This document shows, in pieces, positions 18,445 to 26,828 of a stretch of 44,208 nt of DNA; position 1 is the stretch's first letter; each line of letters opens with the position of its first letter. The position numbers and the translations under genes are program-made. Source of the DNA: Pseudolabrys sp. (lineage in GTDB: Bacteria > Pseudomonadota > Alphaproteobacteria > Rhizobiales > Xanthobacteraceae); the NCBI GenBank assembly GCA_030684935.1, contig JAUXXH010000020.1, positions 1 through 44,208 of the forward strand. Reading direction: 5' to 3'. Below the pieces are notes generated by a model. The model was not told the origin of the DNA. It did not search any database and saw only the letters and a list, made by a program, of their open reading frames with translations.

Positions 18445-18466
18445 CAGGGGGGAGGTAAAGAAAGAG
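18445..18466. repeat. Fragment of a composite palindromic repeat
   Basis: The 22 bases CAGGGGGGAGGTAAAGAAAGAG match the right-hand tail of the repeat at 36823-36843, differing by one G, and the tail at 34360-34378 with two more changes. Here it lies between livH and livM without the full hairpins. Confidence 0.6.
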
Positions 18467-18484
18467 CGCGCGCCGTCCTGCATC

Positions 18485-19402
18485 TCAGACCTTCTCGACG
18501 TCCGGGCGGCCGAACAGGCCCTGCGGCAGGAAGATCAGGGTGATCGCCAGCACCGAGAAGGCGGCGACGTCCTTGTAGTCGATGGAAAAATAGGCCGACC
18601 ACATGGTCTCGATCAGGCCGATCAGGATGCCGCCGATCACCGCGCCGGGCAGCGAGCCGATGCCGCCCAGCACCGCGGCCGTGAAGGCTTTGACCCCCGG
18701 CACGAAGCCGTCGGCGAAGGAAACCACGCCGTAGTACATCAGGTACATTGTGCCGGCGACGGCGGCGAGCATGGCCGCGATCACGAAGGTCATCGAGATC
18801 GTGCGGTCGACATCGACGCCGACCAGTGCCGCCATCTTGCGGTCCTGCTCGCAGGCGCGCTGGGCGCGGCCGAGCCTCGTCTTCGCCACAAGATACCAGA
18901 ACGCCACCAGCAGCACCGCGGTCACGCCCCAGATCACCAGTTGCTTGAACGACAGCGTCACCGCGAAGTTGTTGCGGTCGAGCAGCACGAAGTCGCCCTG
19001 GATCATCGGCGGGATCGACTTGTTGCGCGGGCCCTGGCTGACCTGCACGAAATTCATCAGGAAGATCGACATGCCGATCGCCGAGATCAGCGGCGCCAGC
19101 CGGAACGAGCCGCGCAGCGGCCGGTAGGCGAGCCGCTCGATCATCCAGTTGACGATCGCCGTGAACACCATCGCCACCACCAGCACGATCAGCAGCGCCA
19201 GCGCGATCGACGTCATGCCGAGCCAGGATGTGAGGATCAGGAAGGCAATCAGTGCGATGAAGGCCGACACCATGAAGACGTCGCCATGGGCGAAATTCAC
19301 CATGCCGATGATGCCGAACACCATGGTGTAGCCGATGGCGATCAGGCCGTAGATCGAGCCGAGCGTGATGCCGTTGATCAACTGCTGGAGAAAAACTTCC
19401 AT
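18485..19402 (-). CDS. livH: Branched-chain amino acid ABC transporter permease LivH
   Basis: A 305-residue permease starting MEVFLQQLINGITLGSIYGL, the standard LivH N-terminus, with GYTMVFGIIGMVNFAHGDVFM and the coupling loop KTRLGRAQRACEQDRKMAALVGVDVDRTISMTFVIA. About eight hydrophobic segments are visible. ATG 19402 is preferred to a frame that extends 29 non-conserved residues upstream. It is the first gene of the liv operon, so the promoter should lie in 19403-19647. Confidence 0.95.
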   Translation of the reverse strand: MEVFLQQLINGITLGSIYGLIAIGYTMVFGIIGMVNFAHGDVFMVSAFIALIAFLILTSWLGMTSIALALLIVLVVAMVFTAIVNWMIERLAYRPLRGSFRLAPLISAIGMSIFLMNFVQVSQGPRNKSIPPMIQGDFVLLDRNNFAVTLSFKQLVIWGVTAVLLVAFWYLVAKTRLGRAQRACEQDRKMAALVGVDVDRTISMTFVIAAMLAAVAGTMYLMYYGVVSFADGFVPGVKAFTAAVLGGIGSLPGAVIGGILIGLIETMWSAYFSIDYKDVAAFSVLAITLIFLPQGLFGRPDVEKV

Positions 19403-19647
19403 AGCGTCCAACTCGCCTTGCCGACATCCCCCCGGGCGAGGACCGATGGTCGAAGCACCATGATTAACAGGGCGCGGCGGGAGCGGCAATGATGGGGGAA
19501 CTGCGGCAGATGTGCGCCGGTTCCGGAAACACCGCTTGGCGGTCGCGCAGGAACGAATGGGTTTTGGGCGGCGTTATCCCGGCGGCACGACAGTCCCGAG
19601 GGCGATCTTCGGGACACCGACGCCAACAAGTGTTGGAGGAATACCGG

Positions 19648-19827
19648 ATGAGCCAGAATCAGAAGCCTGATGAGCGCCCGGACCAACAGCAGCAGGGCAA
19701 TCAGCCCGGCCAGAAGCCCGGACAGCAGCAAGGTGGTGGCCAGAAGCCCGGCCAGCAGCAGCAGTCGGATCGCCCCGGACAGGGTGGTCAGCAGGGCGGT
19801 CAAGGCGGGCAGAACCAGAACCGCTAG
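19648..19827 (+). CDS. Small Gln/Gly/Pro-rich disordered protein
   Basis: A 59-residue protein made almost only of Gln, Gly, Pro, Lys, Asn and Asp, with repeated GQKPGQQQ-like units and no hydrophobic core. GGAGGA (19635-19640) stands 7 bases before ATG 19648 and a strong terminator follows 20 bp after the stop, so it is a complete stand-alone transcription unit despite the low complexity. I recognise no family. The composition resembles small highly hydrophilic stress proteins, but that is only a likeness. It is oriented away from livH. Confidence 0.68.
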   Translation: MSQNQKPDERPDQQQQGNQPGQKPGQQQGGGQKPGQQQQSDRPGQGGQQGGQGGQNQNR

Positions 19828-19847
19828 TTAAACACCCCTCTCAGATT

Positions 19848-19876
19848 GGCCCCGCCGCGAGGCGGGGCCTTTTTTG
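19848..19876 (+). terminator. Rho-independent terminator
   Basis: GGCCCCGCC and GGCGGGGCC arms around GCGA, followed by six T residues, 20 bp after the stop of the 59-residue protein gene. Confidence 0.92.
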
Positions 19877-19994
19877 TGCGCGCGGGGACCGGTGCGGCGT
19901 CAAACCTGCTTAACCGGTAAGGTAAAATTTTGGTTTGCTTTGAATTCGGCATTTGAAGGGCTTACCCGTGACAATCTGTCCGGGGGAGAAGCTC

Positions 19995-20525
19995 ATGCGA
20001 AGGATTTCCAGTGTCAGTGTCGCCATGATCATGGGCGTCGCACTTTATTTCACGCTGTTCTGGGGCCACGATGCGCTGCGGATGCTGACGTCGCCGACCT
20101 ACGGGCTGGACGACGTGTGGCGGTCGCAGGCCATTTTCGGCATCGGCAGTCTGATCGGTCTTGCGCCGACGGGCCTGATCAAGCTGGCCGCCTTCGTCGG
20201 CATTCTCAAGCTGGCGGTGGCTTTCATCTGTGCCGTGCACATCGCCGACCGTTTCCGCACCCTGGCCGCCGGTGGCAAGGCCAATTCGGAACTGCTGGAT
20301 GGCGGCTTGATCCTGGTGGGGCTGATCGGTCTGGCGTCGGTCGTCCCGGCCGTGCTGTCGCACAATCCGGAACTGGTGCGCGGGCAACTGATCCAGCTTG
20401 CCTTCGCCGCGCTGGCGGTGGCGCTCTGTGCGCTTGAACGGAGCTACGCCCGCACCGATGCGGAGGCGGCAGCGCCGGCCGTTGCGATCCCGGCCAACGC
20501 CACCTGGTTCTCGCCCTGGCGCTGA
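19995..20525 (+). CDS. Hypothetical four-pass membrane protein
   Basis: A 176-residue protein with about four hydrophobic segments: SVSVAMIMGVALYFTLFW at the start, two near residues 50-85 (FGIGSLIGLAPTGLIKLAAF and VGILKLAVAFICAVHIA), then GLILVGLIGLASVVPAVLS and LIQLAFAALAVALCALE, with a hydrophilic C-terminal tail. I recognise no family. ATG 19995 (MRRISSVSV) has GGGGGAG shortly upstream; an earlier in-frame start would add 14 unlike residues. It stands alone between the small Q-rich gene and the convergent pcaC. Confidence 0.72.
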   Translation: MRRISSVSVAMIMGVALYFTLFWGHDALRMLTSPTYGLDDVWRSQAIFGIGSLIGLAPTGLIKLAAFVGILKLAVAFICAVHIADRFRTLAAGGKANSELLDGGLILVGLIGLASVVPAVLSHNPELVRGQLIQLAFAALAVALCALERSYARTDAEAAAPAVAIPANATWFSPWR

Positions 20526-20537
20526 GGCGTCGGGCGG

Positions 20538-20927
20538 CTACTTCGCCTGACCCAGTTCGGCGATCACCGCGGCGGCTTCCTTGAAGGCATGGTTGGCCGC
20601 CGGCACGCCGCAGTAGATCGCCTGCTGCATGATGATTTCCTTGATGTCGTCTTCGCTGAAGCCGCCCTCGGCCAGCGCCGCGCGCACATGCATGCGAAAC
20701 TCGTCCCACTTGTCGAGCGCCAGCATGGTGCCGATGACAAGAATGCGCCGCGTGCGCTCGTCGTAATGCGGCCGGGTCCAGATCTCGCCCCAGGCGGCGC
20801 GCGTGATGAACTCCTGGAATTCTGAATTGAACGCGGTCTTTTTCGCGTTGGCGGCGTCGACCCAAGCGTTGCCCAGCACTTTGCGGCGCTGGGTCATGCC
20901 CTTGTCGTAGCGGTCCTTCTCGTCCAT
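20538..20927 (-). CDS. pcaC: 4-carboxymuconolactone decarboxylase
   Basis: A 129-residue carboxymuconolactone decarboxylase. It has the PcaC N-terminus DRYDKGMTQRRKVLG, AWGEIWTRPHYDERTRRILVIGTMLAL and the helical FRMHVRAALAEGGFSEDDIKEIIMQQAIYCGVPAANHAFKEA in parts, with Cys and His in the order seen in the family. It turns 4-carboxymuconolactone into 3-oxoadipate enol-lactone in the protocatechuate branch of the beta-ketoadipate pathway. It follows pcaD by 11 bp in the same direction. Other pca genes are not in the window. Confidence 0.92.
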   Translation of the reverse strand: MDEKDRYDKGMTQRRKVLGNAWVDAANAKKTAFNSEFQEFITRAAWGEIWTRPHYDERTRRILVIGTMLALDKWDEFRMHVRAALAEGGFSEDDIKEIIMQQAIYCGVPAANHAFKEAAAVIAELGQAK

Positions 20928-20938
20928 GGCGGGAGCCT

Positions 20939-21718
20939 CTAGCGCAGGAACTTGAGGACGGTCTCGGTGTAGGCCTTGGGCTGCTCGATGTTGGCGATAT
21001 GCGCGCCGTCGATCGACGCCACCTGCGCGCCCTTGATCTGCTTGGCAATGGCTTCGCCGGCGGCCGGCGGCGTCGCCGGGTCCTGCGCGCCGACGATCAC
21101 CAGCGTCGGGGCGGTGATGGTCGGGTTCGAGGCGGTGAAGTCCATGGCGACGATGGCCTGGCAGCAGGCGATATAGCCGGCCGGCGCGGTGCTGCCGAAC
21201 ATCTCCTTCATGCGGGCGATGGCCTCCGGCGCGCGCTCGCGGAAGCCTTTGGTGAACCAGCGCTCCATGTTCGGATCGACCAGCGGCGCCAGACCCTTTT
21301 CCTCGACCAGCTTGATGCGGTCGAGCCAGGGCTGCTTGTCGGCGTAGTTGAAGTGGGTGTTGGACAGGATCAGCTTGTCGATCCGGCCGGGCGCGTTGGC
21401 GCCGAGCCACTGCCCGACCATGCCGCCCATCGAAAGGCCGCACCAGTGCGTCTTCTTGATGCCGAGGCCGTCGAGCACGGCGATGACGTCGCGGCCGAAC
21501 CGCTCCATCGAGTAGGGGCCTTTCGGCACGCCCGACTTGCCGTGGCCGCGGCGGTCGTAGCGCACCACGCGGAAATGCTTCGACCATTCCGGCACCTGCT
21601 CGTCCCACATATGCAGGTTGGTGCCGAGCGAATTCGACAGCATCAGCACCGGCGCGGTGTCGCTCCCGGCGACTTCGACATTGATCGGGCAGCCGTCATC
21701 GGTGGTGATCGTCGGCAT
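20939..21718 (-). CDS. pcaD: 3-oxoadipate enol-lactonase
   Basis: A 259-residue alpha/beta hydrolase. It has MLSNSLGTNLHMWDEQVP (oxyanion region), YDRRGHGKSGVPKGPYSMERFG, WCGLSMGGMVGQWLG with the nucleophile Ser, IVGAQDPATPP with Asp and IDGAHIANIEQP with His, all typical of PcaD. It hydrolyses the enol-lactone to 3-oxoadipate, the step after PcaC. The gene order pcaD-pcaC, 11 bp apart, confirms the assignment. ATG 21718 follows a good ribosome-binding region (GGGAGAC). Confidence 0.94.
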   Translation of the reverse strand: MPTITTDDGCPINVEVAGSDTAPVLMLSNSLGTNLHMWDEQVPEWSKHFRVVRYDRRGHGKSGVPKGPYSMERFGRDVIAVLDGLGIKKTHWCGLSMGGMVGQWLGANAPGRIDKLILSNTHFNYADKQPWLDRIKLVEEKGLAPLVDPNMERWFTKGFRERAPEAIARMKEMFGSTAPAGYIACCQAIVAMDFTASNPTITAPTLVIVGAQDPATPPAAGEAIAKQIKGAQVASIDGAHIANIEQPKAYTETVLKFLR

Positions 21719-21876
21719 AATAGTCTCCCTGAAACCGGATTTTGTCTGGGCGGAATGCGCTGGAGCACCCTTAAAGCGGTCGGCGCCCGCTGCAAAGCCC
21801 TTTTCAGCGCGCCCGCGAGGGCTTATGCCAACCCTCGAAGGCCCCGCAGGCCGGCGTGATCAAGGAGACGATGCCG

Positions 21877-22341
21877 ATGGCGATGACAATGACCGGCGAG
21901 GTACAGCTTGCCGCACCCCGCGACGTCGTGTTCGCGAAGCTCAACGACGCGGACGTGCTGAAGGCCTGCATTCCGGGCTGCGAGGAACTCATAAAGTCCT
22001 CGGACACCGAGATGACGGCGGTTGCCGTCACCAAGATCGGCCCGGTCAAGGCGCGCTTCAAGGGCAAGGTCCATCTGACCGATCTCGACCCGCCGAACGG
22101 CTACCGGATTTCCGGCGAGGGCGATGGCGGCGTCGCCGGCTTTGCCAAAGGCGGGGCCACCGTGGCGTTGACCGAGAAGGATGGCGGCACGCTGCTGTCC
22201 TACAACGTCGAGGCGCAGATCGGGGGCAAGCTGGCTCAGCTCGGCCAGCGCCTGGTCAACGGCGCGGCCAAGAAGATCGCCGACGATTTCTTCAAGAACT
22301 TCGCTGCGGCCATCAACTCGCCGCCGCCGCCCGCTGCCTGA
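21877..22341 (+). CDS. coxG: CoxG-type SRPBCC protein
   Basis: A 154-residue protein of the CO-dehydrogenase subunit G family (START/SRPBCC fold): TGEVQLAAPRDVVFAKLNDADVLKACIPGCEEL at the N-terminus and GGKLAQLGQRLVNGAAKKIADDFFKNF at the C-terminus, with a Pro tail. CoxG proteins help recruit molybdenum hydroxylases to the membrane or deliver quinone-like electron acceptors; it is not a catalytic subunit. Four in-frame ATG codons lie at the start; AAGGAG at 21862-21867 is spaced best for ATG 21877. It lies 700 bp before coxS, separated by an opposite-strand gene, so it probably has its own promoter. Confidence 0.9.
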   Translation: MAMTMTGEVQLAAPRDVVFAKLNDADVLKACIPGCEELIKSSDTEMTAVAVTKIGPVKARFKGKVHLTDLDPPNGYRISGEGDGGVAGFAKGGATVALTEKDGGTLLSYNVEAQIGGKLAQLGQRLVNGAAKKIADDFFKNFAAAINSPPPPAA

Positions 22342-22375
22342 CGTGAAAACGCCGCTGGCGGGTGCCAGCGGCGTT
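22342..22375. terminator. Bidirectional terminator after coxG
   Basis: A perfect 15-bp stem (GAAAACGCCGCTGGC with its complement) around a 4-base loop, beginning right after the coxG stop and ending in GTTTTC. It lies between convergent genes and can serve both strands. Confidence 0.9.
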
Positions 22376-22396
22376 TTCAGTGGTTGTCAGGAAAGG

Positions 22397-22756
22397 CTAC
22401 GGGCAGGGATGACGATAGCCGTCATAGCCGAGATACGTGCCTGAGCGCGGATCGTAGGACTTGAACCGCGACATGCAGTAGGCGATCGCGTCGTCCTGGA
22501 CCACATAGCCCGGCCGGTAGGCATAGCCAGGGCCCGGTCCGTAGGCATAGCCAGGTCCATACGCATAGCCGCGCGGCTGCGACGCGATGATGCCGCCGAG
22601 AAGCGCGCCGGCGGCCAGGCCGCCGATGATGGCGCCGCTGTTGTTACCTCCGCCGCGATGATAGTGCCGGCGCTGGGCGTCGGCGGACGAAACGACGGCC
22701 AGGCTGGATGTAACCAGCGTCGCCGCCGCGACACAGGCCATGATCTTGAACCGCAT
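22397..22756 (-). CDS. BA14K family exported protein
   Basis: A 119-residue protein with a signal peptide (MRFKIMACVAAATLVTSSLAVVSSADA), a His/Arg stretch, a glycine-zipper-like hydrophobic segment (SGAIIGGLAAGALLGGIIAS), a Tyr/Gly/Pro repeat region (three GYAYGPG-like units), and the BA14K C-terminal signature DAIAYCMSRFKSYDPRSGTYLGYDG ending HPCP. BA14K was named from a Brucella immunoreactive, lectin-like protein; the role in free-living relatives is unknown. ATG 22756 follows AAAAGGG; ATG 22774 is an alternative. It interrupts the cox cluster on the opposite strand. Confidence 0.88.
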   Translation of the reverse strand: MRFKIMACVAAATLVTSSLAVVSSADAQRRHYHRGGGNNSGAIIGGLAAGALLGGIIASQPRGYAYGPGYAYGPGPGYAYRPGYVVQDDAIAYCMSRFKSYDPRSGTYLGYDGYRHPCP

Positions 22757-23044
22757 GAGAAACCCTTTTCGCATTGACCCCACGTCTACAAGTGCCGACA
22801 GGCGCAGAGGTTCCCCGCCGGTTAAAATGTATGTTTGCAATGCAACCGGCAGGCGGTGCCCGTTCCCGGTTTTACCGGCTTTGCGCCTTTTGATCGCTTG
22901 ACCGGGACCGCCGTGACGGTTCAGAGTTAGGACAGTTCCAAAGCGCATCCGGCCGAAATCCTCGCGATTTGCGTCCCGATGCGCTGCGCCCTGTGCGGGC
23001 GAGGCAAAAAGAGGGCCATTGGCCCCATATTTTGGAGGAAAGTC

Positions 23045-23545
23045 ATGCCAGCGGTGTCCATGACTGTGAACGGTAAGGCTGTGTCCGGCGATGTCGAGGC
23101 ACGCACGCTGCTGGTGCAATTCCTGCGCGAGAACCTTCGGCTGACCGGTACCCATGTCGGCTGCGACACCTCGCAATGCGGTGCCTGCGTCATCCACGTC
23201 GACGGTATTGCGGCGAAATCCTGCACTTTGCTCGCGTTGCAGTGCGAGGGCGCCAAGATCACCACCATCGAAGGCCTGGCCGCACCCGACGGGCCGCTGC
23301 ACCCGATGCAGGAAGCCTTCCGCGAGCATCATGGCCTGCAATGCGGCTACTGCACCCCGGGCATGATCATGTCGGCGCTGGATATCGTGCGCCGCCGCGG
23401 CAACGATCTCGACGAGCACACCATCCGCGAACAGCTCGACGGCAATCTGTGCCGCTGCACCGGCTACCACAACATCGTCAAAGCCATTGCGGCGGGCGCA
23501 AAGGAGATGGGTAAAGGCGGCGCGACGCAACAAGCCGCCGAATAA
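23045..23545 (+). CDS. coxS: Molybdenum hydroxylase small (2x[2Fe-2S]) subunit, CoxS-like
   Basis: A 166-residue iron-sulfur subunit. The plant-type [2Fe-2S] site is Cys40, Cys45, Cys48 and Cys60 ([19 protein letters not shown]); the second cluster is Cys100, Cys103, Cys136 and Cys138 ([24 protein letters not shown]). It passes electrons from the molybdenum centre to FAD in the medium subunit. GGAGGA lies 5 bases before ATG 23045. It opens the S-L-M operon; coxL follows after 32 bp. Confidence 0.95.
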   Translation: MPAVSMTVNGKAVSGDVEARTLLVQFLRENLRLTGTHVGCDTSQCGACVIHVDGIAAKSCTLLALQCEGAKITTIEGLAAPDGPLHPMQEAFREHHGLQCGYCTPGMIMSALDIVRRRGNDLDEHTIREQLDGNLCRCTGYHNIVKAIAAGAKEMGKGGATQQAAE

Positions 23546-23577
23546 AACTTAAAAACGCGAACGGGAGGAAGACCGCC

Positions 23578-25941
23578 ATGAGCGCGACCGGTATCGGCGC
23601 GGCGGTGCGCCGAAAGGAAGACTTCCGCTTCATCACCGGCCAGGGCCAGTACACCGACGACGTGGTGCGCCCGGGCGAAACCCGGGCCGTGTTCGTGCGC
23701 TCGCCGCACGCCCACGCCAACATCAAGAGCATCGACGTCAGCGCCGCCAAGGCAATGCCCGGCGTGATCGATGTGCTGACCGGCGCGCAGCTCGCCACCG
23801 ACAAGATCGGCAATCTGATCTGCGGCTGGATGATCCATTCCAAGGACGGCACACCGATGAAGATGGCGCCGCATCCGGCGCTGGCGGCCTCCAAGGTCAA
23901 TTGCGTCGGCGATGCGGTCGCGGTGGTGATCGCCGAGACGGTCGGGCAGGGCAAGGACGCGGCCGAAAAGGTCAAGGTCGACTACGAAGTGCTGACCGCG
24001 GTGGTCGATCCGGCCAAGGCGCAGGCCAAGGGCGCGCCGCAGATCCATCCCGACATCGCCAACAACACGATCTATCAGTGGCATCTCGGCGACGCCAAGG
24101 CGACCGAGGCCGCCTTCGCCAACGCCAAGCACGTCACCAAGCTGGACATCGTCAACAACCGGCTGGTGCCCAACGCCATGGAGCCGCGCGCGGCGCTGGC
24201 CGAATACGACGCCGGCACCGATAATTTGACGCTGTGGAATACGTCGCAGAACCCGCACGTCGCCCGTCTGGTGATCGCGGCTTTCGTCGGCATGGCGCCG
24301 GAGCACAAACTGCGGGTGATCGCGCCGGATGTCGGCGGCGGCTTCGGCTCGAAGATTTTCATCTACCCGGAGGAAGTCGTCTGCCTGTGGGCGGCGCGCA
24401 AGGTGCGCCGGCCGGTCAAGTGGACCTGCGACCGCTCCGAGGCCTTCCTGACCGACGCCCATGGCCGCGACCACGTCACGCACGCCGAACTGGCGCTGGA
24501 CGCCAACGGCAAGATTCTGGCGCTGCGCGCCAAGACCATCGCCAATCTCGGCGCCTACATGTCGACCTTCTCGTCATCGGTGCCGACTTATCTCTACGCG
24601 ACGCTGCTGTCGGGCCAGTACGACATCCCGCAGATCTATTGCGAGGTCGACGCGGTCTACACCAACACGGCACCGGTCGACGCCTATCGCGGCGCCGGTC
24701 GGCCCGAGGCGACCTTCGTGGTCGAGCGGCTGGTGGAGGTGGCATCGCGGCAGATGGCGATCGATCCGGCCGAACTGCGGCGGCGCAATTTCGTCAAGGC
24801 GTTTCCGCACCAGACGCCGGTGATCATGTCCTACGACGCCGGTGACTATAACGCCTCGATGAAGAAGGCGATCGAGATGGCCGACGTGAAGGGCTTCGCC
24901 AAGCGCAAGCGCGAAGCCGCCCGCCACGGCAAGCTGCGCGGCCTCGGCTTCTCCACCTATATCGAGGCCTGCGGCATCGCGCCGTCGCAGGCTGTCGGTT
25001 CGCTCGGGGCCGGTGTCGGTCTGTGGGAGTCCGCCGAGGTGCGGGTCAACCCGACCGGCAGCGTCGAGGTGCTGACGGGCTGTCACGCGCACGGGCAGGG
25101 CCACGAAACCACCTTCGCGCAACTGGTGTCGGAGCGGCTCGGCATTCCGTTCGACAGCGTGTCGATCGTGCACGGCGACACCGACAAGGTGCAGTTCGGC
25201 ATGGGCACCTATGGCTCGCGCTCCGGCGCGGTCGGGATGTCGGCGATCGTCAAGGCGCTCGACAAGATCGAGGCCAAGGCCAAGAAGGTCGCCGCCTTCA
25301 TGATGGAGGCGGCCGAAGGCGATATCGAGTTCAAGGACGGCAAGTTCACCGTCGCCGGCACCGACAAGTCGGCGGCCTTCGGCGAGGTCGCGCTGAATGC
25401 CTATATCGCGCACAAGTTCACCGGCGCCGAGCTGGAGCCGGGACTGAAGGAAACCTCGTTCTACGACCCGACCAATTTCACCTTCCCGGCCGGCTGCCAC
25501 ATCTGCGAAATCGAGATCGACACTGAGACCGGCAAGTCCGAGATCGTCAACTGGACCGCGGTCGATGACTTCGGCACCGTCATCAACCCGATGATCGTCG
25601 AGGGCCAGGTCCATGGCGGCATCGCGCAGGGCGTCGGCCAGGCGCTGATGGAAGGCGCGGTCTACAATGCCGAGGGACAGCTGGTGAGCGGCTCGTTCAT
25701 GGACTACACCATGCCGCGCGCCCACGATTTGCCGTCGTTTCATGTCGGCCTGACCGAAACCAAGGCGCCGTCGAATCCGCTCGGCATCAAGGGCTGCGGC
25801 GAGGCCGGGGCGATTGCCTCGCCCGCCGCGGTGATCAATGCCATCACCGACGCGATCGGAACCGAAGAGCTGGCAATGCCGGCGACCGCCAACGCGGTGT
25901 GGGCGGCGCTGCAACGCGCCAAGCCGCGCCAGGCGGCTTAA
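23578..25941 (+). CDS. coxL: Molybdenum hydroxylase large subunit, form II CoxL-like
   Basis: A 787-residue xanthine-oxidase-family catalytic subunit that binds the molybdopterin-cytosine-dinucleotide cofactor. It has GGGFGSK (about 253-259), the active-site loop [10 protein letters not shown] (369-378), [13 protein letters not shown], and [11 protein letters not shown] with the catalytic Glu near 742. True CO dehydrogenase (form I) has AYxCSFR with a copper-sulfur-ligating Cys in that loop; here it is AYRGAGR, the form II signature, so CO oxidation should not be assumed. The substrate may be another aldehyde, heterocycle or small carbonyl compound. The symbol is used only in the family sense. 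Confidence 0.93.
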   Translation: MSATGIGAAVRRKEDFRFITGQGQYTDDVVRPGETRAVFVRSPHAHANIKSIDVSAAKAMPGVIDVLTGAQLATDKIGNLICGWMIHSKDGTPMKMAPHPALAASKVNCVGDAVAVVIAETVGQGKDAAEKVKVDYEVLTAVVDPAKAQAKGAPQIHPDIANNTIYQWHLGDAKATEAAFANAKHVTKLDIVNNRLVPNAMEPRAALAEYDAGTDNLTLWNTSQNPHVARLVIAAFVGMAPEHKLRVIAPDVGGGFGSKIFIYPEEVVCLWAARKVRRPVKWTCDRSEAFLTDAHGRDHVTHAELALDANGKILALRAKTIANLGAYMSTFSSSVPTYLYATLLSGQYDIPQIYCEVDAVYTNTAPVDAYRGAGRPEATFVVERLVEVASRQMAIDPAELRRRNFVKAFPHQTPVIMSYDAGDYNASMKKAIEMADVKGFAKRKREAARHGKLRGLGFSTYIEACGIAPSQAVGSLGAGVGLWESAEVRVNPTGSVEVLTGCHAHGQGHETTFAQLVSERLGIPFDSVSIVHGDTDKVQFGMGTYGSRSGAVGMSAIVKALDKIEAKAKKVAAFMMEAAEGDIEFKDGKFTVAGTDKSAAFGEVALNAYIAHKFTGAELEPGLKETSFYDPTNFTFPAGCHICEIEIDTETGKSEIVNWTAVDDFGTVINPMIVEGQVHGGIAQGVGQALMEGAVYNAEGQLVSGSFMDYTMPRAHDLPSFHVGLTETKAPSNPLGIKGCGEAGAIASPAAVINAITDAIGTEELAMPATANAVWAALQRAKPRQAA

Positions 25942-25962
25942 AGAGAATAACAGGAGAGACCG

Positions 25963-26763
25963 ATGTACAATTTCACCTTCCACCGTCCGACCACCGTCCG
26001 CCAGGCGGCGGGCCTCTTGGCGCGCAATCCGGACGCCAAGCTGCTGGCCGGCGGCCACTCGCTCATCCCGGTGATGAAGCAGCGGCTGGCGAGCCCGGCC
26101 GCGCTGGTCGACCTCGGTCTGGTCGAAGGCATCGTCGGCGTTGAGCTGAAGGGCCGCTCGGTGTCGATCGGCGCCATGACGCGGCATGCCGATGTCGCCA
26201 ATTCGCCGATCCTGCAAGAGGTGATGCCGGCGCTGGCCTCGGTGCCGGGCTCGATCGGCGACCCGCAGGTCCGCAACCGCGGCACCATCGGCGGCTCGAT
26301 CGCCAACAATGACCCGAACGCCGATTATCCGGCGGCCTGTCTTGGACTGGGCGCCACCATCATCACCAACAAGCGCCGCATCGCCGCGGATGATTTCTTC
26401 ACCGGCATGTTCTCGACCGCGCTGGAAGAGGGCGAGATCATCGTGCGGGTCAGCTTCCCGGTCGCCAAGAAGGCGGGTTACGAGAAATTCAAGCATCCGG
26501 CGTCGGGCTTTGCGCTGGTCGGCGTGTTCGTGTCTAAGCGCGGCCCGGACATTCGCGTCGCGGTGACGGGCGCCGGCTCGAACGGCGTGTTCCGGGTGCC
26601 GTCGTTCGAGGAGGCGCTGAAGAAGCGCTTCTCGCCGAAGTCGATCGAAGGCCTGACCATCCCGGCCAGCGGCATGAACGCCGACATTCACGCCAGCGCC
26701 GAATACCGCGCGCATCTGGTCGGCGTGCTGGCCCGCCGCGCACTGGCCAAGGCGACGGCGTAG
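25963..26763 (+). CDS. coxM: Molybdenum hydroxylase medium (FAD) subunit, CoxM-like
   Basis: A 266-residue FAD-binding subunit. The two FAD-contacting loops are visible: AGGHSLIP (29-36) and TIGGSIANNDPNADYPA (108-124). It ends with the helical CO-dehydrogenase flavoprotein C-terminal domain (AEYRAHLVGVLARRAL). It completes the alpha-beta-gamma molybdoenzyme. It lies 21 bp after coxL with AGGAGA before ATG 25963. The order S-L-M is typical of form II clusters, whereas form I is M-S-L. Confidence 0.94.
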   Translation: MYNFTFHRPTTVRQAAGLLARNPDAKLLAGGHSLIPVMKQRLASPAALVDLGLVEGIVGVELKGRSVSIGAMTRHADVANSPILQEVMPALASVPGSIGDPQVRNRGTIGGSIANNDPNADYPAACLGLGATIITNKRRIAADDFFTGMFSTALEEGEIIVRVSFPVAKKAGYEKFKHPASGFALVGVFVSKRGPDIRVAVTGAGSNGVFRVPSFEEALKKRFSPKSIEGLTIPASGMNADIHASAEYRAHLVGVLARRALAKATA

Positions 26764-26785
26764 CACCGCCGGCTTCTGAAAATGA

Positions 26786-26812
26786 AAAGGCCCCGCATGG
26801 CGGGGCCTTTTT
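26786..26812. terminator. Bidirectional terminator after coxM
   Basis: AAAGGCCCCGC and GCGGGGCCTTT arms around ATG, followed by further T residues (TTTTTCGTTTTC). It lies between convergent coxM and the GGDEF gene. Confidence 0.92.
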
Positions 26813-26828
26813 CGTTTTCAGGACGCGG

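Noticed and set aside
23578..25941. True aerobic CO dehydrogenase (form I)
   Set aside because: The active-site loop is AYRGAGR, without the Cys of form I, and the operon order is S-L-M.
24574..26766. 730-codon minus-strand open frame antisense to coxL and coxM
   Set aside because: Long only because antisense stops are rare at this GC; the opposite strand carries clear enzyme motifs.
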